A DNA stretch of 10,219 bases from WARW01 sp964582365 (GTDB lineage: Bacteria; Patescibacteriota; Microgenomatia; UBA12405). The position numbers and the translations under genes were made by a program. This document shows, piece by piece, positions 5,304 through 10,219 of the stretch (positions within the stretch are counted from its first letter, which is position 1; each line of letters starts with the position of its first letter). The DNA lies in assembly GCA_964582365.1 (NCBI GenBank), contig CAZOQV010000022.1, forward strand, positions 1-10,219, in the 5' to 3' direction. The notes below the pieces were generated by a model. The model was not told where the DNA came from and made no database searches. It saw only the letters and a list, made by a program, of their open reading frames with translations.

Positions 5304-6194
5304 ATGATCAACGTCTACGAACAAGTTGCTAAAAATAAATTTAGATCTGGATTAATTATTAGCCTATTTATAGGGTTTATTTTAATCGCTGTCTATTTAA
5401 TTTCACAAGCTTTAGGTTATGGCAATGACTTTTTAATCTTTGCCTTAATCATTTCTTTTGGTATGTCTGGAGTTAGTTACTTTTGGGGTGACAAAATAGT
5501 TGTTGCTATAAATGGTGCCAAAGCTGTCGATCGTAAAGATTATTTTGATTTCTACACTGTCACTGAAAATTTAAGCATGGCTAACGACATTCCCTTACCT
5601 AAAATTTACATCATCGACAGTCCAGCCATGAATGCTTTTGCTACCGGTCGAGACCCAAAACATTCTCTAGTTTGCGCTACTACTGGTCTTTTATCAAAAT
5701 TAAATCGTACCGAACTTGAAGCCGTTATTGCTCACGAACTTTCTCATATTAAAAATTATGACATTCTCTTGATGATGGTTGTCAGTATTTTGATAGGCAC
5801 TCTTTCTATTATTATTAATATCTCTACCAGAACCTCATTTTTAGGCAGTAATAAAAGCAAAAACAATAATAACAACCTTAATGCTATTCTTGCCATTATT
5901 AGCTTAGTTTTAATTATTTTTGCTCCCATTATCGCCAAATTAATTCAATTAGCCATTTCTCGTCGTCGCGAATATTTAGCCGATGCTTCAGCAGTAAAAT
6001 TAACTCGTCAACCACAAGGTTTAATCGACGCTTTAACTAAAATTTCTCAAGATACTAACAAGCTAGAAACTGCTTCAACTGCCACCTCTTCTTTATATAT
6101 TAATAATCCATTTAAAGGCAATAAAATAGCTAGTCTTTTTTCTACCCACCCCCCAATTGAAAATAGAATCACCGCTCTTAAAAACATGTTGTAA
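5304..6194 (+). CDS. htpX: HtpX-type M48 zinc metalloprotease, membrane bound
   Basis: HtpX degrades misfolded membrane proteins with a zinc active site facing the cytoplasm. The 296 residues show two N-terminal membrane segments (about 16-35 and 43-60). The soluble segment with MNAFATGRDP (109-118) comes next, then the zinc motif HELSH, with His144, Glu145 and His148, inside EAVIAHELSHIKNYD. Two more membrane segments (about 154-173 and 194-216) follow. The third zinc ligand is in RRREYLADASAV (220-231), Glu223, and the conserved STHPPIENRI lies at 280-289. Length and order match HtpX of about 290 residues. An asparagine-rich loop (186-193) joins membrane segments 3 and 4. The partner lemA is directly upstream, and dnaE follows after 42 nt. 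All catalytic residues are present. Confidence 0.96.
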   Translation: MINVYEQVAKNKFRSGLIISLFIGFILIAVYLISQALGYGNDFLIFALIISFGMSGVSYFWGDKIVVAINGAKAVDRKDYFDFYTVTENLSMANDIPLPKIYIIDSPAMNAFATGRDPKHSLVCATTGLLSKLNRTELEAVIAHELSHIKNYDILLMMVVSILIGTLSIIINISTRTSFLGSNKSKNNNNNLNAILAIISLVLIIFAPIIAKLIQLAISRRREYLADASAVKLTRQPQGLIDALTKISQDTNKLETASTATSSLYINNPFKGNKIASLFSTHPPIENRITALKNML

Positions 6195-6236
6195 CTTGAT
6201 GAACTTTATAACTTTAAGAACTTGATAAACTAACAT
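6194..6236 (+). repeat. Tandem 8-9-nt word array in the htpX-dnaE spacer
   Basis: The sequence is ACTTGATGA, ACTTTATA, ACTTTAAGA, ACTTGATAA and then ACTAACAT, abutting the dnaE ATG. The first base is the last base of the htpX stop codon. The words match those of the upstream spacer (5261-5303) but in roughly reversed order, with the same ACTAA-type ending next to the start codon. An eight-codon frame opens at ATG 6199 and stops at 6225. No ribosome binding site is visible. Confidence 0.75.
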
Positions 6237-9200
6237 ATGGCCAATTTTGTTCATCTACATGTTCACACTGAATACTCCCTCCTTGATGGCCTCACTAAAA
6301 TCAAAAAACTAATTCCTGCAATTAAAGAAATGGGGATGACTTCTATTGCCATCACTGATCACGGAACCATGTATGGAGCCGTTGAATTTTTCAAAATCTG
6401 TAAAAAAAATGATATCAAACCAATTATTGGTTGTGAAGTTTATTTAGCCTCAAACGGCCGACTCGACAAATCAGCTGGAAATCGTCGTAATCACCATTTA
6501 ATTTTATTGGCCAAAAATGAACAAGGTTATAAAAATTTAATGAAATTGGTCAGTATTGGCCAAATTGAAGGTTTTTATTACAAACCCAGAATAGATTGGG
6601 AAACTTTAACAAAATACAAAGATGGTTTAATTTGTAATAGTGCCTGTGTTGAGGGAGAAATTGCTCAATTAATTTTAGATAATAATTACGAAAAAGCCAA
6701 ATCTCGAGCCAAAGAGTTTCAAAATTTATTTGGAGAAGATTATTATTTAGAGATTCAAAGACATCCCGGATTAACAGATCAAGACAAAGCCAACGAGGGG
6801 ATTATTAAAATTAGTCGAGAGTTAGGAATTCCTCTTATCGCCGCTAATGATGCCCACTATCTTAAAAAAACCGATGCTTTTGCTCAAGATGTATTAATCA
6901 TGATTAATACTCAGACTACAATTAATGACACCAAAAGAATGAGCATGATGCAATGGCCAGATTTTTATATTAAATCTCCAGAAGAAATGGCCGAGCAATT
7001 TTCTGATCTTCCAGATGCTTTAGAAAATACTGTAAAAATAGCCGAAAAGTGTAATTTTGAAATGGAACTTGGTAATTGGTATTTTCCTAAATTTAAACTT
7101 CCCAAAAATAAAACACCTCAAGAAGCTTTAAAAGAATTATCTTATAAATGCGCCGAAGAACATTATGGTGATAAATTAAACCAAGAAATAACTGATCGAC
7201 TTGATTTTGAACTAGGTGTCATTAATCCAAAAGGATACGCTGAATACTTCTTAATCATGTATGACTTTATTAGATGGGCCGAAGAAAATGATACTCCAAC
7301 TAATACCAGAGGTTCTGCTGGTGGTTGCTTGGTTGCTTTCGTTCTAGGAATTACTGCTGTCGACCCTTTAACTTACCAACTTCCATTCGAAAGGTTTTTA
7401 AATAAAGACCGACCTTCTCCTCCAGATATTGACTTAGATATTGCCGACGATAAGCGCCAAGGCATGCTTTATCACATCATTGAACAGTACGGTAAAGATG
7501 CCGTCGCTCAAATTTGTACTTTTGGACGGATGATGGCCAAAGGTGCTGTTCGTGATACTACCCGTGTCTTAGGCTATGAATATACCATTGGTGACAAAAT
7601 CAGTAAATTAATTCCTCTCGGATCTCAAGGTTTTCCTATGTCCATCGACAAAGCTCTTGAGACCACTCCTGAATTAAAAAATCTTTATGATACCGATCCT
7701 GATTCTAAAAAAATTATCGAAGCCGCCAAACAAATTGAAGGTTGTGCTCGCCATATTAGTGTCCACGCCTGTGCTATCGTTATTTCTCCAACTACCATCA
7801 CCGATTTTTCCCCAATTCAAACTGAAACTGGTGGCGACAAAACTATTACTCAATATGAAATGCATGCTTGCGAAGATGTTGGTTTAATTAAATATGATAT
7901 TTTAGGAATCAGGAATTTATCTTTTTTAGGACAATCTGTTTTAAATGTTCGTAAAACTCAAAATATCGATGTTGTTCTTAAAAAAATACCATTAGACGAT
8001 AAAAAAACTTTTGATATGATTTCTCGAGGTGACACTATGGGAGTTTTTCAGTTAGCCGGAGAGGGGATGACTAAATGGATTAAAGAACTAAAACCAAGCC
8101 GAGTTGAAGATTTAATGGCTATGGTGGCTCTTTACCGTCCCGGACCAATGGCTATTATTCCAGAATATATTGCTCGTAAAAATGATCCCTCAAAAACTAG
8201 CTATATTGACCCAAAGATGGAGAAATTTTTAAAAAATTCCTATGGTCTTTTAGTTTATCAAGATGACTGTTTATACACTGCTATTGAATTAGCTGGCTAC
8301 AATTGGACCGAAGTCGATAAATTTAGAAAAGCTATTGGTAAGAAAATTCCCGAAGAAATGGCCATTCAAAAAGAAAAATTTATTCAAGGTTGTATCACCA
8401 ATGGTTACACTGAAGAAAAAGCTAAAGAAATTTTTAGTTATATTGAACCTTTCACTTCTTACGGTTTTAACAAAGCCCACGCTGCTTCTTACGGTATGTT
8501 AGCCTACCGAACTGCCTATATGAAAGCTAATTTCCCAGTTGAATATATGTGTGCCCTTTTAACTGCCGAATCTGGTGATTCTGAAAAAGTTACTGACGGT
8601 GTTAATGAATGCCGACACATGGGCATAATTATTAGTCCCCCTAATATCAACAAATCTGGCAGTGGATTTGAAATGGAAGAAAATTCTGAATCGATTGAAA
8701 AATTAGCCATTCGTTTTGGTTTAAGTGGTATTAAAAATGTTGGTGGAGTCGCCATTGAAAATATTGTTAACGAAAGAAACACCAATGGACCTTTTATTAG
8801 TTTTAGTGATTTCTGTCTTCGAGTTGATTCTCAAAAAATTAATAAAAGAGTTTTGGAAAGTTTAATCAAAGTTGGCGCCATGGATCAATTTGGTGAAAGA
8901 AATGCTATTTTGGCCTCACTCGAAAAAATCAGAATTGATTGTGACAAATTAAACGCCAAAAAAAGTAATGGTCAATTTAGTCTTTTTGATGCTCCAACTG
9001 AAGATAATACTAAAATAATTGCTCCGCCTGATATTTTCGCCCAAGTCAATCCTATGACTGAAAACGAGAAATTGAATTTGGAAAAAGAACTGCTTGGTAT
9101 TTTTATTACTGAAAATCCTATCAGTAAAATACTTGATCCTTTCCAAACTCTTGGTCTTCCAAAAATTTCTGAAATTCTTCAAAAAAGATCTGATGTATCC

Positions 9201-9650
9201 ATTAAAACAGCAGCTTCCCTTCAAAAATTTAAAATAATTCATACTAAAAAAAATAATGCCAAAATGGCCTTTTTGACTCTTGAAGACGAAACTGGAAAAA
9301 TCGAAGCTGTGGTTTTCCCTAAAATTTTTGACTCTGTTGAGAGTATTTTAGCCGAAAATAAGGCCTATTATATTGAAGGTAAAACAAATTTAAGAGAAGG
9401 TAATTTATCCATTTTAATTGATTCTATAAGTTTAGATGCGCCCAAAAACTCATCTAAGTATGATTTTGTCATTACTGTTCCTAAAACTGCCAGTCAAGAT
9501 CAATTAATGAATTTAAATACTTTATTAAAAAATAATCCTAATGGACATCGTGGGCTTATTATTCTTCCAAATGGTAAAAACATTCCGCTTAATTATGGTG
9601 TCAACTATACCGAAGATTTACAAAAACAAATCGATAAAATTCTTGGCTAG
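6237..9650 (+). CDS. dnaE: DNA polymerase III alpha subunit (DnaE)
   Basis: This is the replicative polymerase of the C family. At 1137 residues it is close to the usual 1150-1160. The PHP domain (4 to about 270) keeps its metal ligands: HLHVH with His8 and His10, Asp41-His42, Glu67 in GCEVY, His86/His87, Cys137 in NSACVEGE, and DAH at 205-207. It may therefore have proofreading activity. The palm has the RGSAGG block (358-363), PPDIDLDI with catalytic Asp399 and Asp401, and the third aspartate in IKYDILG (Asp554). Fingers carry RPGPMAIIPEYI (634-645) and KAIGKKIPEEM (698-708). The nucleotide-site loop YQEQVM reads YQDDCL (674-679) here. FGLSGIKNVG (827-836) begins the helix-hairpin-helix, QFSLF (913-917) fits the beta-clamp motif, and an OB fold covers about 994-1065. 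PHP ligands start at residue 6, supporting this ATG. Confidence 0.98.
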   Translation: MANFVHLHVHTEYSLLDGLTKIKKLIPAIKEMGMTSIAITDHGTMYGAVEFFKICKKNDIKPIIGCEVYLASNGRLDKSAGNRRNHHLILLAKNEQGYKNLMKLVSIGQIEGFYYKPRIDWETLTKYKDGLICNSACVEGEIAQLILDNNYEKAKSRAKEFQNLFGEDYYLEIQRHPGLTDQDKANEGIIKISRELGIPLIAANDAHYLKKTDAFAQDVLIMINTQTTINDTKRMSMMQWPDFYIKSPEEMAEQFSDLPDALENTVKIAEKCNFEMELGNWYFPKFKLPKNKTPQEALKELSYKCAEEHYGDKLNQEITDRLDFELGVINPKGYAEYFLIMYDFIRWAEENDTPTNTRGSAGGCLVAFVLGITAVDPLTYQLPFERFLNKDRPSPPDIDLDIADDKRQGMLYHIIEQYGKDAVAQICTFGRMMAKGAVRDTTRVLGYEYTIGDKISKLIPLGSQGFPMSIDKALETTPELKNLYDTDPDSKKIIEAAKQIEGCARHISVHACAIVISPTTITDFSPIQTETGGDKTITQYEMHACEDVGLIKYDILGIRNLSFLGQSVLNVRKTQNIDVVLKKIPLDDKKTFDMISRGDTMGVFQLAGEGMTKWIKELKPSRVEDLMAMVALYRPGPMAIIPEYIARKNDPSKTSYIDPKMEKFLKNSYGLLVYQDDCLYTAIELAGYNWTEVDKFRKAIGKKIPEEMAIQKEKFIQGCITNGYTEEKAKEIFSYIEPFTSYGFNKAHAASYGMLAYRTAYMKANFPVEYMCALLTAESGDSEKVTDGVNECRHMGIIISPPNINKSGSGFEMEENSESIEKLAIRFGLSGIKNVGGVAIENIVNERNTNGPFISFSDFCLRVDSQKINKRVLESLIKVGAMDQFGERNAILASLEKIRIDCDKLNAKKSNGQFSLFDAPTEDNTKIIAPPDIFAQVNPMTENEKLNLEKELLGIFITENPISKILDPFQTLGLPKISEILQKRSDVSIKTAASLQKFKIIHTKKNNAKMAFLTLEDETGKIEAVVFPKIFDSVESILAENKAYYIEGKTNLREGNLSILIDSISLDAPKNSSKYDFVITVPKTASQDQLMNLNTLLKNNPNGHRGLIILPNGKNIPLNYGVNYTEDLQKQIDKILG

Positions 9651-9676
9651 ACTCATCTAAATTTGTCTGCTATAAT
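9648..9676 (+). promoter_or_regulatory. Promoter of rplS
   Basis: TAGACT (9648-9653, 4 of 6) and TGC-TATAAT (9668-9676, full consensus with extended -10) are 17 nt apart. Transcription would start near 9683, leaving a leader of about 18 nt. The -35 overlaps the dnaE stop codon, so rplS can be transcribed independently of dnaE. Confidence 0.58.
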
Positions 9677-9700
9677 TCAAAGCATTAATTTAATACAAAT

Positions 9701-10015
9701 ATGGCTCTAAAAATTATTTATAAAGAACAAGAATTTTCCGTTGGCGATTCAGTCCGTGTCAACTATAAAATTAAAGAAAAAGATAAAGAAAGATTACAAG
9801 CTTTTGATGGTGTTGTTTTAGCCATCAAAGGAACTGGTGAAAATAAAAATTTCATCGTTCAAAAAATTGCCTCAGATGCTGTTAAAGTTGAAAGAACTTT
9901 TCCAATAAATTCACCTTGGATCGATAGTATCAAAAAATTAAGATCAGCTAAAACAAAAATTCGACGAGCCAAACTCTATTACCTTCGTAAAGACAGGGTT
10001 CGTAAAACTGTTTAA
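9701..10015 (+). CDS. rplS: Ribosomal protein bL19
   Basis: bL19 sits at the interface of the large and small ribosomal subunits and contacts 16S rRNA. The 104 residues cover the whole beta-barrel: FSVGDSVRVNYKI (12-24), RLQAFDGVVLAIKGTG (31-46), FIVQKIASDAVKVERTFPINSPWI (51-74), and the basic C-terminal RRAKLYYLRKDRVRK (88-102). The usual N-terminal helix of about 15-18 residues is shortened to about 8, and the C-terminal tail after the YYLR motif is short. No upstream in-frame start would add the missing part without crossing the predicted promoter. The usual rpsP-rimM-trmD neighbours are absent, and the gene instead follows dnaE. Confidence 0.97.
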   Translation: MALKIIYKEQEFSVGDSVRVNYKIKEKDKERLQAFDGVVLAIKGTGENKNFIVQKIASDAVKVERTFPINSPWIDSIKKLRSAKTKIRRAKLYYLRKDRVRKTV

Positions 10016-10024
10016 CAATCAAGG

Positions 10025-10103
10025 GGGTCTTTAGCTCAGTCGGTAGAGCAGTCCCGATTTATCGGGATTGGTCGCGGAACTCCACCGGTTTTAATAATTC
10101 CGC
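10025..10103 (+). pseudogene. tRNA-Lys-like pseudogene (copy A) with replaced anticodon arm
   Basis: Positions 10025-10052 are identical to the first 28 nt of the tRNA-Lys gene at 10170, and 10067-10075 (ATTGGTCGC) match 10211-10219. Between them the lysine anticodon arm is replaced by CCCGATTTATCGGG. The arm can form GTCCC/GGGAT with an 8-nt loop or TCCCG/CGGGA with a 6-nt loop, but not a normal 7-nt loop. The T loop GTTCGAATC is missing. A 6-bp stem GCGGAA/TTCCGC (10074-10079, 10098-10103) with an 18-nt loop stands where the T arm should be, and no 3' acceptor strand complementary to GGGTCTT is found. It is not a working elongator tRNA. Confidence 0.7.
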
Positions 10104-10115
10104 ATTAATAATTTG

Positions 10116-10160
10116 TATCTAACCATTCGATAGAACAGTCCCAATTTATCGGGATTGGTC
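10116..10160 (+). pseudogene. Second, more decayed tRNA-like copy (copy B)
   Basis: CAGTCCCAATTTATCGGGAT (10136-10155) matches copy A except for one base, and ATTGGTC (10154-10160) continues the match. The D-arm part (10121-10136) matches copy A at about 10 of 16 positions, and the acceptor strand is lost. The one change (G to A in the hairpin's 5' arm) breaks a pair of the palindrome. It ends 9 nt before the intact tRNA-Lys. Confidence 0.55.
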
Positions 10161-10169
10161 AATCAATCT

Positions 10170-10219
10170 GGGTCTTTAGCTCAGTCGGTAGAGCAGTTGC
10201 CTTTTAAGCAATTGGTCGC
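10170..10219 (+). tRNA. tRNA-Lys(TTT), 3' part cut off by window edge
   Basis: The acceptor strand GGGTCTT and D arm GCTCAGTCGGTAGAGC are normal. The anticodon arm GTTGC-CTTTTAA-GCAAT has a 7-nt loop with TTT at 34-36. The variable region TGGTC is followed by the first bases of the T arm, where the window ends. It reads lysine codons and is abundant-codon relevant in this AT-rich genome. Confidence 0.92.

Noticed and set aside
5756..5938. Open frame on the minus strand inside htpX
   Set aside because: It is the mirror of the membrane segments and asparagine-rich loop of htpX, so its leucine-isoleucine content is a by-product.
7674..9242. Several short open frames on both strands within dnaE (7674-7865, 7687-7887, 8289-8480, 8516-8785, 8949-9242)
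   Set aside because: All lie within a continuous conserved polymerase frame and show no domain or start signal of their own.
10091..10113. Direct repeat TTAATAATT on both sides of CCGCA as a target-site duplication
   Set aside because: The repeats are only 5 nt apart, too close to flank an inserted element, and are low-complexity AT sequence.
1..10219. CRISPR array, insertion sequence or phage genes
   Set aside because: No regularly spaced repeats with unique spacers, no transposase or integrase frame and no terminal inverted repeats were found.

Overview
The window is AT-rich and compact. It carries eleven protein genes, two clear tRNA genes, a partial tRNA gene at each of the two edges in total (tRNA-Gly left, tRNA-Lys right, tRNA-Asp internal and complete), and a cluster of degenerate tRNA-like copies at the right end. 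The standard stop codons are used and no UGA is read through in any gene. The tRNA-Asp gene lacks an encoded CCA, none of the eleven genes has a recognisable Shine-Dalgarno sequence, bL19 is short, and the DnaE and LemA/HtpX types fit a small-genome bacterium. My best guess is a member of Candidatus Patescibacteria (CPR) using genetic code 11. This rests on gene style only; I cannot place the phylum from sequence alone.

Left part (1-1021, minus strand): a partial tRNA-Gly(CCC), a membrane-anchored protein with two LysM domains, and a small ArsR-type repressor. The repressor's promoter has a near-perfect 20-bp palindrome filling the space between its -35 and -10 boxes, which suggests autoregulation. 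Divergent from it (1106-2782, plus strand) are an unusually long nucleoside diphosphate kinase, a protein that aligns along its whole length with the CarD family of RNA polymerase-binding regulators, and a small nucleotidyltransferase-fold protein.

Middle (2793-4655): a membrane-anchored DUF2726 (nuclease-like fold) gene converges on the nucleotidyltransferase gene. A strong terminator separates it from tRNA-Asp(GTC), which also runs leftwards. A PolX-family DNA polymerase lacking the usual C-terminal PHP domain diverges from the tRNA.

Right part (4679-10015, plus strand): lemA, htpX, dnaE and rplS in a row. The spacers before htpX and before dnaE are both built from the same 8-9-nt tandem words (ACTTGATAA and relatives), with the words in roughly reversed order. 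After rplS come two damaged tRNA-Lys-like copies whose anticodon arm is replaced by a palindromic hairpin, and then the 5' part of a normal tRNA-Lys(TTT) that runs off the window.

Functionally this is mostly housekeeping: replication (DnaE), repair (PolX), translation (bL19, tRNAs), nucleotide balance (NDK) and membrane protein quality control (HtpX with LemA). Two regulators (ArsR, CarD-like) and two accessory-looking genes (nucleotidyltransferase, DUF2726) are mixed in. Many putative -10 boxes sit only 5-8 nt before the start codon, so leaderless mRNAs may be common here.
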